Origin: Candidatus Haliotispira prima
GTDB taxonomy: Bacteria > Spirochaetota > Spirochaetia > SP-2023
Assembly: GCA_029867005.1 (NCBI GenBank)
Contig: CP123443.1
Coordinates: 2,480,001 to 2,544,000, forward strand
Reading direction: 5' to 3'
DNA length: 64,000 nucleotides
Shown: positions 42,961 to 53,020 of the stretch, one piece after another
Layout: each line of letters opens with the position of its first letter
How positions within the stretch are numbered: position 1 is the first letter of the stretch
Position numbers and translations under genes: made by a program
The notes under the pieces: generated by a model
Seen by the model: the letters and a program-made list of their open reading frames with translations, nothing else
What the model was told of the DNA's origin: nothing
The model's database searches: none

Positions 42961-45166
42961 CGCAGTTGCGGCAGATCCCCGGGTAATGGCCCGCAATATG
43001 CTGCTCGTAAAGACTCTGGCCACAAACCCACAAATCTTCCAGGTTCTGCTGCGGGAAACAGCCTAAACGCTGGCCCGGCTCCAACCGCCGGGCCAATTCC
43101 TGCTGCAAGTCCTGAACACAAAGATAGCACTGGCCATCCAAACCAAAGACCATTTCCCGGGCCAAACGCCGGCAGGGGAGACGCTCGATCGGATCAAGGC
43201 GCAACAACTGCCGGTCGGGAAGCAGGCCGGCATAGGTATTATATTTCTGCACAATAACCTGCGGCCTCACCGGAACAGCGGGTGCAGCGGCTATGTCCGA
43301 AATGCCCGAAACGGCCGAGAACTCGGGCACCCGGCTCTTATCCGGCTTGCGGCCTTCGGCCCAGTAGCGATAAAAGGCTTCCAAATCGGCCTCGTTCTCC
43401 TTCATCCGAACGGCCTGAACATAGACCTGACCCGGTCGGCTTTCCGGCGAATGCAACAGCAGCTCCACCAAGGCGTGAGCCTTTTGCTGACTGGCACACA
43501 TCCCCGTCAACGGCGAAATATCCTCATCCGGGGCGCGCAGCTCCCGGTACAGCTCCGGGTCCAGAGCGTCCAGACTGACTATCCAGGTGATGCGTCCCTC
43601 TTTCTGATCCAGAGCCAGCAAACGCCGGATATCCTCGGCCTGCCAACTTGCCCCGCCAGTTTCTATCACCAACTGCAACGAAGGCTGCCGCAGCAAATCT
43701 TCGACCATACAGACAAATTCCGGGTGCAACAAAGGCTCGCCCAAGGGCGAAAGATTGATCACGCCATCTCCGGCAAAGCGGACAATGGCACCCAGCAGAT
43801 CACTCCACAATTGGCGCGGCATAAATGCCGCCGAGTTTTTCGGAGCATTATTTTTCGGAGCATTCACGGCCTCTTTGCCCTTTTGCAATTCTCTCTGCAA
43901 CACCCCCGCCCCGGGCGGAAAGAATTCCGGGCCCATGATCTTCGGGTACGGGCAGTAACTGCAACGCTGCGGACAAAACGCCGAAATCTGAATGGGGAAG
44001 TAGCGCGGCAAACTGCGCGAGCTTTGCGGCGAAACCTCCAGCCAGTGCAGAATTTGCTCCAACGAATAACCGTCCGCCCCGGCCTTTCCGGTACCGGCCA
44101 GGGAACAATACAGATTTCGCAAGGTCTGAAACTGACGCTTATTACCGGCTCGGAGTTCCAGCCGCAGCAGGCGGTAATCCTTGTCCGCCGGCAAAAGCTC
44201 GGTGGCAAACAGATTCAGATCGCGCTCGGCAATTTCCGGAATACTTGGGTAACTTGCGTTTCCCCCATCCTTGCAAGCCTTTCCGTCTGCCCCGTTCACC
44301 CCGTCTGTCCCGTCCCGCCTCAGCAGAGACAACCGACTCAACACCGCAGCCTGAAACAGCATCGGCACCAAACCCTGCGGATAGATATCGGAAAGACTCA
44401 GCTCGGCGGCGTGATCGTGGTGTCTGTCGTACAATTTTCGGGTCAATTCCGGCGACAAAAACGGAGCATCACCTTCAATCCAGTAGCAATGAATCTGGCG
44501 CGAAGTCAGGTTTTCCGGCAGCCGGAATTGTTCCCGGCCCAATTGTCCATCCCCGAAGCGCATCGCCAACGGCAAGCCGACATCCTCGCCAAAGACCTCT
44601 ACACGGGCCGACTGTTTCCGTCCCGTATCGGGCAGGTCCGTGCCTCCGGCCTCTTCCTTCCTGTCCAAACAGTCCAAATAGTTTTCTAAGGCTTTCACTG
44701 TGGCATCCGGACGGAAGGCATCGGGATAAAATAACTCTATTCCCTCTCGCACGGCACGCAACAAAGCCATCTCAGAATAATCTTCCAGAAAAATCGGGTG
44801 AAGGCCCTGCCCTTTCAACCACTCCGGCTCCAAAGCCGCCGCTACGGCCTCGTCCGGACGTGTCCGTTCCGGAGGCAGCAGACAGATGCAGGGCAGGCCC
44901 GAATTGGAATCCTGAGCCGACGGCAGTCGGCAGTGCGGCAATTGAGCCAGTTTCTCCAGGCAAATCTGCCAAGAGGAAGACGCAGGCACCGGCCCGGAAT
45001 CTTCCCCGCCCGTCCCGCCCCCCGATACATCCGGGGCCTCCAATGCCTCCAATGCATAAGGATTCAAGTGGATAGCGTTGACAAAGGCCAAATGTACGTG
45101 GGGGATTCCGGATTCCAGCCCGTCACTGACCGGGGTTTCGGACACTTCCGTATTGTTCTTGCTCAT
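42935..45166 (-). CDS. Spiro-SPASM radical SAM protein
   Basis: 743 residues. The N-terminal half is variable and partly Gly/Asp-rich. The radical-SAM cluster CPQRCSYC follows FPIQISAF, and a C-terminal SPASM-like set of cysteines is present (CRRLAREMVFGLDGQCYLC, then CGQ and CRNCDEYY). The layout matches the spiro-SPASM proteins known from spirochaetes, whose substrate is not established. It lies 94 bases after bioD and overlaps uvrC, so the three may share a transcript. It is the strongest taxonomic marker in the window. Confidence 0.85.
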   Translation of the reverse strand: MSKNNTEVSETPVSDGLESGIPHVHLAFVNAIHLNPYALEALEAPDVSGGGTGGEDSGPVPASSSWQICLEKLAQLPHCRLPSAQDSNSGLPCICLLPPERTRPDEAVAAALEPEWLKGQGLHPIFLEDYSEMALLRAVREGIELFYPDAFRPDATVKALENYLDCLDRKEEAGGTDLPDTGRKQSARVEVFGEDVGLPLAMRFGDGQLGREQFRLPENLTSRQIHCYWIEGDAPFLSPELTRKLYDRHHDHAAELSLSDIYPQGLVPMLFQAAVLSRLSLLRRDGTDGVNGADGKACKDGGNASYPSIPEIAERDLNLFATELLPADKDYRLLRLELRAGNKRQFQTLRNLYCSLAGTGKAGADGYSLEQILHWLEVSPQSSRSLPRYFPIQISAFCPQRCSYCPYPKIMGPEFFPPGAGVLQRELQKGKEAVNAPKNNAPKNSAAFMPRQLWSDLLGAIVRFAGDGVINLSPLGEPLLHPEFVCMVEDLLRQPSLQLVIETGGASWQAEDIRRLLALDQKEGRITWIVSLDALDPELYRELRAPDEDISPLTGMCASQQKAHALVELLLHSPESRPGQVYVQAVRMKENEADLEAFYRYWAEGRKPDKSRVPEFSAVSGISDIAAAPAVPVRPQVIVQKYNTYAGLLPDRQLLRLDPIERLPCRRLAREMVFGLDGQCYLCVQDLQQELARRLEPGQRLGCFPQQNLEDLWVCGQSLYEQHIAGHYPGICRNCDEYYVHNF

Positions 45167-45260
45167 CTGTCGCTCAGTATATCGGGCCCGTACAAAAATG
45201 CCAATTTACGGAATCCACCCCAAACCGTATCTTTGTGCCAAACAGGCAAAACCGCTCTCG

Positions 45261-46052
45261 CTAAGGCAAATAAGGATTGAGAGCATCCAGCCCGCAAAGG
45301 CCCTCAAAAGAACGCAACAGCTCCGCACTCTCCTCTGCCCGGGGCTGAAAGGGCAAAGAACCAAGGTAGGGAACCCCGCTCAGTTCAGCAATAATCCTCG
45401 GATTGTCCTCCCGGATCACAGCCTCCACAGCAGCCGATGATTTCGATGATTCCAATGACTCTGCCGGCTTCGAATCATTCAGTAAAAAACCCGCTATCGC
45501 CAGACCGCGCTGCCGCATCGCCAGCAAGCTCAGGCAAGTCTCGTTGATCGTTCCCAACTCGTTCCGTGCCACCAGAATTATTGGCAAACCCAATTCTTCG
45601 GCTATGTCCGCCACGGTCAGTTGTCTGTCTCGATCAATCGGCACATAAAACCCGCCCGCGCCCTCCACCAGCAGAAAGTCACAGTGCCCGCCGACATCCT
45701 GTAACTCCCGGGCGCAATGCTTTAAATGCTGTAAATCCACCGGTTTCAAACCATCGCGCTCCGCCGCCAAATGCGGCGAACAAGGTTCTTGGTAGCAATA
45801 GGGCTGCAACAAGTGCAGCAGGGGATCCAAATCCCGCAGTACCTCGTCCTCTTTCGGCCTCCCGGAATAGTCCAAAGCATAGATCGAATACAAATCCGGA
45901 CTCAGCCTACGGCCCTCCATGCCCGTTTGCACCGATTTCATCGCCAGACAGTTCAGCCCCCGCTTTTGCAACCACAGCCGCAGTGCGGCTGTGACCAGGG
46001 TCTTACCCCGGTCTGTATTCGTTGCCGTAATAAAGAAACCCTGCATTTGCAT
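45261..46052 (-). CDS. bioD: Dethiobiotin synthetase
   Basis: An enzyme of about 263 residues that closes the ureido ring of biotin using ATP and CO2. The P-loop is seen as ATNTDRGKT, close to the family's GTDT-x-x-GKT. KSVQTGME and VEGAGGFYVP are the conserved substrate-binding stretches. It starts at ATG 46050-46052, about 9 bases after a G-rich ribosome site; a longer in-frame form is less likely. A short low-complexity segment lies near SKPAESLESSKSSAAVE. It is one of five biotin genes in the window. Confidence 0.9.
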   Translation of the reverse strand: MQMQGFFITATNTDRGKTLVTAALRLWLQKRGLNCLAMKSVQTGMEGRRLSPDLYSIYALDYSGRPKEDEVLRDLDPLLHLLQPYCYQEPCSPHLAAERDGLKPVDLQHLKHCARELQDVGGHCDFLLVEGAGGFYVPIDRDRQLTVADIAEELGLPIILVARNELGTINETCLSLLAMRQRGLAIAGFLLNDSKPAESLESSKSSAAVEAVIREDNPRIIAELSGVPYLGSLPFQPRAEESAELLRSFEGLCGLDALNPYLP

Positions 46053-46084
46053 TTTCCGTATTCCCCCCGACTTTCCCGGTACCA

Positions 46085-47182
46085 TCAATGTTTTTGAGGA
46101 GTCACATACCGAACCCTTTCATCTCTTGATAAACAAGTAAAAGGAAGAGTTACACCGTTAGGGGCCACATCCGGGGTGCTCTTTGCATTTTCAAACAGAT
46201 CACAATTGTACTGTTTGTTTCGCACTAAAATTCTGAAATACGGATATTTGCCGGCTATTGATACATCTTTTTCGTCATCTCCTTTTCTAAACTTGATTAT
46301 CTCAAACTGATCCGGGTTGTATTTATGAAGAAAGGTTATAGGGACACCCATAGCTCCTTGATAGTCATACGGTATATCTTTTGTCTTATTTACATTAATT
46401 CCTTCATAATTATCATATGGAGGATATTCAATTTCACTCCCAATATAACTCTTCGTTAGATTAATATATTCGTGACGTTTAAAGTTGTCCAGATTAGTTA
46501 GCCATAAGCAATTATTCGGGGAAACAATCCTGTTTCCACTCCCGTCAATCCTTGCCTCTGTCCCATAAAGTTCGTAATGATCCGGTACAATAAAGCCGGA
46601 AATACCTCTGCCAAGATTGATGCCTAACCACGCTTTATTTTCCTTAATCAATTTGAAGATTTCCTTATATGTAATAGCATTAATATTACCGATAATAAGG
46701 AATTTCCTGTCATATTTAACAAGCTGATCCACATACTCCCTAAATAGAGAAAATGGAGGGTTTGTGACGACAATATCAGACTGTTTTAATAGCTCTATAC
46801 TCTCATTACTGCGAAAGTCTCCATCACCTTCAAATGGAACACTTTTATCTTTGATCAGCCTATGTTTTTCTTCTTTTTCTCCCGAATATACAAAGAAAAA
46901 TCCTTTTTCAGATTCTTCTGCATTGAATAGATCATAATTTTGTTTTTTGTAACAAACGGTTATTAGTTTCTTAAGGCCCAATCGCTCGAAATTTACAAAA
47001 AAGTAGTTGAAAAAGTTGCTCACTCCGGGGTCATCGCAATTACAGTAAACAACTTTGTCCTTAAAATATTTTGTATAGTGTTCTATCTCCCTTTTTATAT
47101 CTGAAAATTGGGTATAAAACTCATCATTTTTTGCTTTTTTTGCATTGTGTAGCAAAGTGTTTGTTGCATTTCTTGCCATCAT
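46085..47182 (-). CDS. M.EcoRI-type adenine-specific DNA methyltransferase
   Basis: A 365-residue methylase. The opening ARNATNTLLHNAKKAKNDEF, the block VVYCNCDDPGVSNFF and the catalytic TNPPFSLFREYV are all as in M.EcoRI. EcoRI-type enzymes methylate adenine within GAATTC; whether this one has that specificity cannot be told. The gene is AT-rich against GC-rich neighbours, pointing to transfer. No EcoRI-like endonuclease is seen next to it; the neighbours are a 58-residue frame and a divergent XRE regulator. Confidence 0.88.
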   Translation of the reverse strand: MMARNATNTLLHNAKKAKNDEFYTQFSDIKREIEHYTKYFKDKVVYCNCDDPGVSNFFNYFFVNFERLGLKKLITVCYKKQNYDLFNAEESEKGFFFVYSGEKEEKHRLIKDKSVPFEGDGDFRSNESIELLKQSDIVVTNPPFSLFREYVDQLVKYDRKFLIIGNINAITYKEIFKLIKENKAWLGINLGRGISGFIVPDHYELYGTEARIDGSGNRIVSPNNCLWLTNLDNFKRHEYINLTKSYIGSEIEYPPYDNYEGINVNKTKDIPYDYQGAMGVPITFLHKYNPDQFEIIKFRKGDDEKDVSIAGKYPYFRILVRNKQYNCDLFENAKSTPDVAPNGVTLPFTCLSRDERVRYVTPQKH

Positions 47183-47303
47183 GCCACCAATTTTGTATAT
47201 GTAGTGCCCAAAATCCTACCCAATTGACATTTCTGACATCCTATGTCGAACCCGGGCTATGCCAAACCCAAGGAGGAAAACAACAAGGTCTGTCCCAAAT
47301 GTT

Positions 47304-47337
47304 TTCCTTATATATAAAATATCTTGTATATAAGGAA
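47304..47337. promoter_or_regulatory. Inverted repeat upstream of the methylase gene
   Basis: TTCCTTATATA (47304-47314) is mirrored as TATATAAGGAA (47327-47337) with a 12-base gap. It could be the binding site of the nearby XRE protein, as controller proteins bind such sites. Confidence 0.45.
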
Positions 47338-47424
47338 CGTATAACTAGCGATTGATCTTTTCTAAGACCACGGCAAATCCCGGAGCAGGTGCCAAAAAGC
47401 CGATTGTAACTATTGCCATAACAG

Positions 47425-47601
47425 CTACAGCCCTAGTATAAAGACGTTCCGCCTATTAGGAATGATCTGAACGATCCCCCAACTTTCTTCGGTACTATCA
47501 ACGTTTCTTTTAATTTTCCGATTTAGCTGATTGGCCGCAGATCCTCCGAACCAACCTCCATTGACTCCTATATTTACAACTTTTGTCACATTTTTAGACA
47601 T
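47425..47601 (-). CDS. Small protein upstream of the methylase, unknown function
   Basis: A 58-codon frame with AAGGAG 8-9 bases before the ATG. The product begins MSKNVTKVVNIGVNGGWFGG and ends NVFILGL. I do not recognise it. The good ribosome site and the position between the XRE regulator and the methylase argue for a real gene. It could also be a remnant of a lost restriction enzyme. Confidence 0.5.
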   Translation of the reverse strand: MSKNVTKVVNIGVNGGWFGGSAANQLNRKIKRNVDSTEESWGIVQIIPNRRNVFILGL

Positions 47602-47667
47602 AACTTATTCTCCTTATACGCTCAATAGAGCGTGGCTCTACACTACTCATCATATCAAAATCTATCA

Positions 47668-47886
47668 ATGGATATTGGGCAAGCTTTAAAAATAATTAGA
47701 GAGAGGAAAGACATATCACAGGAAAGTTTGGCGTTGGAATCAAAAATCTCCAGGAGGTACATGTACTCTATTGAAGCGAACAAAACAAACGTAAGCATAA
47801 ACAGACTGGAAAAGATTTGTGATGTTCTGGAGATTAAGGTTTCCGATCTTATTGCACTGGCTGAGAACTTAGATCATAGTCATTAA
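47668..47886 (+). CDS. XRE-family regulator, likely R-M controller protein
   Basis: 72 residues, almost entirely one helix-turn-helix domain: IGQALKIIRERKDISQESLA, then ISRRYMYSIEANKTNVSI and LEKICDVLEIKVSDLI. The size and place, divergent from a methylase gene, fit the small C proteins that time restriction-modification expression. An ORF reading back to 47632 exists, but the Met at 47668 gives the normal domain start. Its binding site may be the inverted repeat at 47304-47337 or lie in its own promoter. Confidence 0.72.
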   Translation: MDIGQALKIIRERKDISQESLALESKISRRYMYSIEANKTNVSINRLEKICDVLEIKVSDLIALAENLDHSH

Positions 47887-47893
47887 ATATGTC

Positions 47894-48658
47894 TCAAGCC
47901 TTCTGAACCGACACAAACAAAACCCGGTAGTCCAGCACAAGGGGCTCCGAATCTTTCTGCAAGGCCCGCAATGCCGCATAACTCAAACGGGGAGCATCCG
48001 ATGCCACCGTTTGGGCCCCCGCCCGCTTAATAGCCAGCAACGCCGCATAGGCACTTGAATATTCGACAACAAAATCCCGCTCTGTCAAAGCAACACCCGG
48101 CAACTGCTCCCGCAGACAAGTCATATTTTCTTTTTTCGGCAGCGGGTAGATCGGCAATTCCTCCCCGCTGCACTCCCTCAACCGCCGCGCCAAACTGCGG
48201 AAACTGCCGTGCAGTGGAAACGAAACGGCCAACCGACCGCCGCGCCGCAACGCGGCGTACAGGCACAAGAGCAAAGAGACCGGGGCCTCACACCACTGCA
48301 AGGCAAAATTGGACACAATCAGATCAAAACTGTCCGCCTTGTAATCGTACGCTTCGGCATCCACGCAGTGCAGGACGGACTCGGGCCACAACTTCTCCAC
48401 TTCGGCCAGCATCTGCGGCGCAAAGTCGATACCGTGCAATTGCCAATTTTGCTTCCCTGCCCGCCTCCGTTGTTCGCAGGCCAGACGAAACAAACGCCCC
48501 CTGCCCACTCCCACATCCAGCAAGGTTGGCCGCGCCGCATGGGGGACAAAGTCCTCCAACAGAGCAAACAGAACTTCCGCACTTTGCTGCTGCACCGGCG
48601 TGACAGCGTCGTAGCTCCGGGCAGCCCGGGAAAAATGACGGGCGATGAGATCCTTCAT
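47894..48658 (-). CDS. bioC: Malonyl-ACP O-methyltransferase
   Basis: A SAM-dependent methyltransferase of about 254 residues. It opens with KDLIARHFSRAARSYD, the BioC hallmark, followed by LLDVGVGRGRLF (SAM motif I), HGIDFAPQML and FDLIVSNFALQWCE. BioC masks malonyl-ACP as a methyl ester so that fatty-acid synthesis can build the pimeloyl chain of biotin. The start is ATG 48656-48658. The gene lies 98 bases after gmd on the same strand and converges with the XRE gene. Confidence 0.88.
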   Translation of the reverse strand: MKDLIARHFSRAARSYDAVTPVQQQSAEVLFALLEDFVPHAARPTLLDVGVGRGRLFRLACEQRRRAGKQNWQLHGIDFAPQMLAEVEKLWPESVLHCVDAEAYDYKADSFDLIVSNFALQWCEAPVSLLLCLYAALRRGGRLAVSFPLHGSFRSLARRLRECSGEELPIYPLPKKENMTCLREQLPGVALTERDFVVEYSSAYAALLAIKRAGAQTVASDAPRLSYAALRALQKDSEPLVLDYRVLFVSVQKA

Positions 48659-48756
48659 CAAAAGAACGGGAAAAAAACTTTCAAAACCAAACTCTTCCGA
48701 CAACCGGGCAGGGGGACCCTGGGAAGAGAGAAACAGAGAAACAACAGAACAACAGA

Positions 48757-49824
48757 CTAGAGAGACAGACTCTTTTGCAGGGGCAAACCTTTGTTCACCT
48801 TTTCCATATCGTGCCGCATCATCAATCGGACCAAACCCTCCAAATCCATCTTGGGCTGCCAACCCAGTTTTTCCTTCGCCTTAGTCGCATCGCCAATCAA
48901 TAAATCGACCTCGGTAGGCCGGAAATACTCCGGTGACACGCACACGCGCAACACGCCATTCCGATCGTAGCCCTTTTCATCTACACCCCGGCCTTCCCAG
49001 CGCAATTCCATGCCTGCCTCTCGAAAGGCCAGTTCACAAAAATCCCGCACCGTGGTCGTTCTGCCCGTGGCAATCACGAAATCTTCGGGCTCATCCTGTT
49101 GCAACATCAGCCACATGGCTTCCACGTAGTCTCCAGCAAAACCCCAATCCCGCTTGGCATCCAGATTCCCCAGTACCAGAACCTGGTCCCCGCCCGCCGC
49201 GATCTGCGCGGCGGAGACCGTAATCTTCCGTGTCACAAATGTTTCACCGCGCAGCGGACTTTCGTGATTAAACAGAATGCCGTTGGCCGCATACAGGCCG
49301 TAAGCCTCCCGGTAGTTGACCGTAATCCAGTAGCCGTAAAGCTTCGCCGCTGCGTAGGGACTGCGAGGATAAAACGGCGTGGTTTCGCGCTGGGGCACCT
49401 CCTGCACCAAACCGTAGAGCTCGCTGGTGGCCGCCTGATAAAAGCGGCACCGCTTTTCCATGCACAGCAGGCGCACCGCCTCCAGCAGGCGCAGTACTCC
49501 AATGCCATCGGCGTTGGCCGTGTATTCCGGCGTTTCAAACGAAACCTTGACGTGGCTTTGCGCCGCCAAATTGTAAATCTCGTCCGGGCGGATCTGCTGC
49601 ACCAAGTGAATCAGATTTGTGCTATCATTCATATCGCCATAGTGCAGAAAGAATGGACGACCTGTTTTCTGACTTTCTTCAAAAATATGGTCAATGCGGT
49701 CCGTGTTGTACGACGAGGAACGGCGTTTCAGGCCGTGAACCTCATACCCTTTTGCAAGCAGGAACTCGCTCAAATACGCTCCATCCTGGCCGGTAACACC
49801 GGTAATAAAGGCGACTTTCTTCAT
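48757..49824 (-). CDS. gmd: GDP-mannose 4,6-dehydratase
   Basis: A 355-residue NADP enzyme converting GDP-mannose to GDP-4-keto-6-deoxymannose. The Rossmann motif is [10 protein letters not shown], followed by [19 protein letters not shown]. The catalytic SELYG and YAAAK (Tyr-xxx-Lys) stretches are intact. It acts before fcl (GDP-fucose synthase) located upstream on the same strand, so the pair makes GDP-L-fucose for surface glycans. Confidence 0.95.
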   Translation of the reverse strand: MKKVAFITGVTGQDGAYLSEFLLAKGYEVHGLKRRSSSYNTDRIDHIFEESQKTGRPFFLHYGDMNDSTNLIHLVQQIRPDEIYNLAAQSHVKVSFETPEYTANADGIGVLRLLEAVRLLCMEKRCRFYQAATSELYGLVQEVPQRETTPFYPRSPYAAAKLYGYWITVNYREAYGLYAANGILFNHESPLRGETFVTRKITVSAAQIAAGGDQVLVLGNLDAKRDWGFAGDYVEAMWLMLQQDEPEDFVIATGRTTTVRDFCELAFREAGMELRWEGRGVDEKGYDRNGVLRVCVSPEYFRPTEVDLLIGDATKAKEKLGWQPKMDLEGLVRLMMRHDMEKVNKGLPLQKSLSL

Positions 49825-49850
49825 GCTCTTCTCCTGTTTTTAAGCCGCCT

Positions 49851-50039
49851 TCAAAGACGGACAAATAAAGGATTTTTCAATGCCCCATAGCTCAATAGCC
49901 AAGCACTCAATACCCAAGCGGCGAGACTCCCCAAAACGGCACCAAGACAGTGCATAAGAGACAAGCTCGCCGACATGCCCCCATTTTTTCCGGGACGACT
50001 CAGGGAGTGGGCCATACAATAGCCCATACTATGGCCCAT
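49851..50039 (-). CDS. Doubtful small membrane protein between fcl and gmd
   Basis: A 62-codon frame with a hydrophobic C-terminal stretch (LGAVLGSLAAWVLSAWLL) that could span the membrane. There is no good ribosome site and no recognised family. It fills a gap in which nothing else is seen, and may be chance. Confidence 0.25.
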   Translation of the reverse strand: MGHSMGYCMAHSLSRPGKNGGMSASLSLMHCLGAVLGSLAAWVLSAWLLSYGALKNPLFVRL

Positions 50040-50075
50040 GGTATGAATCAGGGAGGGAATATTTAGACCCTCGGT

Positions 50076-51047
50076 CTACTGTTCACGATAAGAACCGGAA
50101 CGATAGACCTCGAACAAACGCCGAATGCCTTCGTCCAAGCCGACCTTGGGCTTCCAGCCCAAGGCTCGTATCTTTGAGCAATCCATCAACTTCCGCATGG
50201 TGCCGTTGGGATAGCTCCTATCCCAACGAATCCGGCCGCGAAAACCGACGATGTCGGCCACTGTATCGGCCAATTCCCGTATCTCTATATCGTAGCCGCT
50301 GCCAATATTGATGAATTCGCCGACATCCTGCACATCCTGATGTTCCATAAGGAATATCACCGCATCCGCCAAATCTTCGGAAAACAGCAATTCCCTGCGC
50401 GGCGTGCCATCACCCCACAACACCACTTCACCACAGTCTTCCCCTCCCCGGTCCTGAGCGCCTCCGGCGTGAGCATCCGCCATCTTGCGCACCAAGGCCG
50501 GCAGCAAGTGAGAATTCTGCAAGTGGAAGTTGTCGTTGGGGCCGTATAAATTGCAAGGCATCGCAGAAATAAAATTGCACCCATACTGTCTGTTATAAGC
50601 ATCACACATTTTTATTGCCGAGATTTTGGCGATGGCGTAAGCATCGTTGGTCTGTTCCAACGGACCGCTCAACAGATACTCTTCCTTCATCGGTTGGGGC
50701 GTTTCCCGGGGATAGATGCACGATGAACCCAAGTTCAGCAACTTGGTCACCCCGCTGCCATAGGCCGCATTGATCACATTGGCGGCAATCAAAGTGTTGA
50801 CATAAATAAAATCTGCCGGGTAGCTTTGGTTGGCCATGATTCCGCCGACTTTGGCGGCAGCCAAAAACACATATTCCGGTCTCTTCCCGGTGAAAAATTC
50901 TTGGACCTGATCCTGCCGACACAGGTCCAACTCTCTGCGTTCCGCCGTAAGCAGGTTGCTGTAACCACGCCTCTGTAGCTCCTGCAAAATCGCCGAACCT
51001 ACCATACCCCGGTGCCCGGCTACAAATATCCGACTGTCTTTTTCCAT
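50076..51047 (-). CDS. fcl: GDP-L-fucose synthase
   Basis: An epimerase-reductase of about 324 residues producing GDP-L-fucose from the Gmd product. The NADP motif GHRGMVGSAI is at the N-terminus, SSCIYPRE and YAIAKISAIKMC (catalytic Tyr-xxx-Lys) follow, and PCNLYGPNDNF is the substrate loop. The start at 51047 is supported by GAGGAG four bases upstream. A short Gly/Asp insertion (AGGAQDRGGED) lies after the MADAH stretch. Confidence 0.94.
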   Translation of the reverse strand: MEKDSRIFVAGHRGMVGSAILQELQRRGYSNLLTAERRELDLCRQDQVQEFFTGKRPEYVFLAAAKVGGIMANQSYPADFIYVNTLIAANVINAAYGSGVTKLLNLGSSCIYPRETPQPMKEEYLLSGPLEQTNDAYAIAKISAIKMCDAYNRQYGCNFISAMPCNLYGPNDNFHLQNSHLLPALVRKMADAHAGGAQDRGGEDCGEVVLWGDGTPRRELLFSEDLADAVIFLMEHQDVQDVGEFINIGSGYDIEIRELADTVADIVGFRGRIRWDRSYPNGTMRKLMDCSKIRALGWKPKVGLDEGIRRLFEVYRSGSYREQ

Positions 51048-51173
51048 CTGTCTCCTCAATTCGTTAAAACCGGCAGAAACCATCAAACCCGAATCAAACC
51101 CGGCAGGTTCAATTTCCCGTCTAAATTCACCCGTGTAAATTTCACCCGTGCAAACGCCGTTTTTGCGACAAAC

Positions 51174-52703
51174 TCAGTTTTTCCGATTCGGTTCCGATTC
51201 CTCACCTTCAACAGCACCGGCACGGAGACCTTCACTGTGCTCAGCAAACCCAAGCAGATTCTTTACAAACAACTCTGAACTTTCTTCACCCTGTAGTAAA
51301 CGCCACGTCTCCTCATTGAGAAAGGTATTTAACTCCTCCGGCAGATAAACACCGGGACGGTAATAAACATGATTAACACTGTCCAGAAAATCTATCGTCT
51401 TGTTCATGATCGTATTCTCTTTGTCGACCACCACAAAATGGCCGGACGGCACCGGAATATTCCAATTGCGAATCCGCTCCCCGTTGGCATACAAACCTGT
51501 GTAGTAGTTCAGGACAGATATAACTTCGCTGTAAAGCATAGGATCATAGTCCTCAACCCTATCGGATACCGCCACGGCCAACACATCGTTGAGAACCGCT
51601 CCCCGCCGCTCTTTTTCGACCACATCCAATTTCTCCGAATAATCCGGATCTCGCTGGTTCCCGCTCTCGTCCGACTCTTCTTCCTCGTCCCGGTACCAGT
51701 GTACCGTCCGGGGAAAATGCAGCCACTCCACTTCCATTGAGCTTCTCTGCATCAGCGGCAAAAGCTGCTCCGTATCACCGATAATAAGCAAAACCTTCCC
51801 ATCCAAAAACATCTGCTCTGCGGCGGAGCGGTCTAACTTCGCCAGTTTCGGGTCCGGAAAAAGCTGCCCAAACTTACTGTAAAAGTTGGACATCAAATGG
51901 ACGACTCGTCTGTTGGACATACTGACCGTGCCGTTTTCGTATTTTGCCAGCCAGAAAGGATCCTGCCAGCCCACCACGGCACTAAAAAACAGATCTCCCA
52001 AACTCGATTCGTTCGGATCTCCGATTACCAGAAAATCCAGGCCCTTCTCTCCGGTTGCCTCTCCCAAGTTGCGAAAATCTTCATAACTGATGATCTTTCG
52101 GATATCCAATGACGGATATACTTCCCGAAGTATCTCCATGTTAATCAACATGACATTGCCATAGTTATAACGGACAGGCAGCACCCGGACCGGATCATAG
52201 CTGTGCTCTACGTGAAAAATATTCGCATTGTAGGTATCCAGCCGAATCATATTGCTTAAATCCGCCAGTTTGGGAGACTCTGACAGAAAGCGATACAACT
52301 TATTGTCCCACACAGAGAAAATATCCGGCAAACGGTCGGATTGGAACAGGATACGGATGCTGTCATAATATCTTTCTTTGTTCCGAAAAATCTTCGATTC
52401 CAGATTTCCGTTGGGGAATATTTCATTGTATTGCTCAATGAACCTCTCTTCCCGTTCGTTGTCGGTGTACAGCAAAGCACTGACCCGCAACGGGTCGCGG
52501 GTCGGAGCACAGGAATAAAGCAAAACAGACAGGCCCGGCAAACAGAACAGCGCGAGCTGATACCACGGTCTTTTCCCGTGTACATATCCATATCCACACT
52601 TATTTCCATTCGATATTTGAAGTATGGCCCATCTCCATATTGCTGTCGATACCACCGAAATTATCCGGCAGAATGTCCTTATACTCCCCCTGTTCCAAGC
52701 CAT
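51174..52703 (-). CDS. Solute-binding lipoprotein (ABC transporter type), start uncertain
   Basis: A lipoprotein with the signal segment PWYQLALFCLPGLSVLLYSC. The mature part is about 440 residues and shows the pattern of extracellular solute-binding proteins (ALLYTDNEREERFIEQYNEIF, LPDIFSVWDNKLY, SAAEQMFLDGKVLLIIGD). No transport partner genes are adjacent, and the substrate is unknown. The frame is open well upstream, but the nearest ATGs before the signal peptide (GATATGGATATG) are in another frame. ATG 52701-52703 or GTG 52653-52655 are the in-frame options, neither with a good ribosome site. Confidence 0.65.
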   Translation of the reverse strand: MAWNRGSIRTFCRIISVVSTAIWRWAILQISNGNKCGYGYVHGKRPWYQLALFCLPGLSVLLYSCAPTRDPLRVSALLYTDNEREERFIEQYNEIFPNGNLESKIFRNKERYYDSIRILFQSDRLPDIFSVWDNKLYRFLSESPKLADLSNMIRLDTYNANIFHVEHSYDPVRVLPVRYNYGNVMLINMEILREVYPSLDIRKIISYEDFRNLGEATGEKGLDFLVIGDPNESSLGDLFFSAVVGWQDPFWLAKYENGTVSMSNRRVVHLMSNFYSKFGQLFPDPKLAKLDRSAAEQMFLDGKVLLIIGDTEQLLPLMQRSSMEVEWLHFPRTVHWYRDEEEESDESGNQRDPDYSEKLDVVEKERRGAVLNDVLAVAVSDRVEDYDPMLYSEVISVLNYYTGLYANGERIRNWNIPVPSGHFVVVDKENTIMNKTIDFLDSVNHVYYRPGVYLPEELNTFLNEETWRLLQGEESSELFVKNLLGFAEHSEGLRAGAVEGEESEPNRKN

Positions 52704-53020
52704 TTTTTGTCTGTTTCCCTTCAATCCTTTCAAACCGTGTGAGCTTTGTAAGCCAAATTTGTCCAACACATTCATGCCCCATACCGTTACTATATCAGAC
52801 AGAGCCAAGACTTTAATACAAGACTTTGGCACAAGGCTTCGGCATACCGTTTTTTCGCCTTGCTTCATGCAAATTTCCGCGCCCAGCTTAATTGCTTTCA
52901 TAGTCCTTGGCAAACTAAAATGCCGGCTTTTACGCCGTACACGCTTTATCACAACTATCCGGTATCTCGGATACAGCGGGCCTCCGGCAAAACAGAAAAG
53001 AGGAAAAAGGAGGCATCTTT

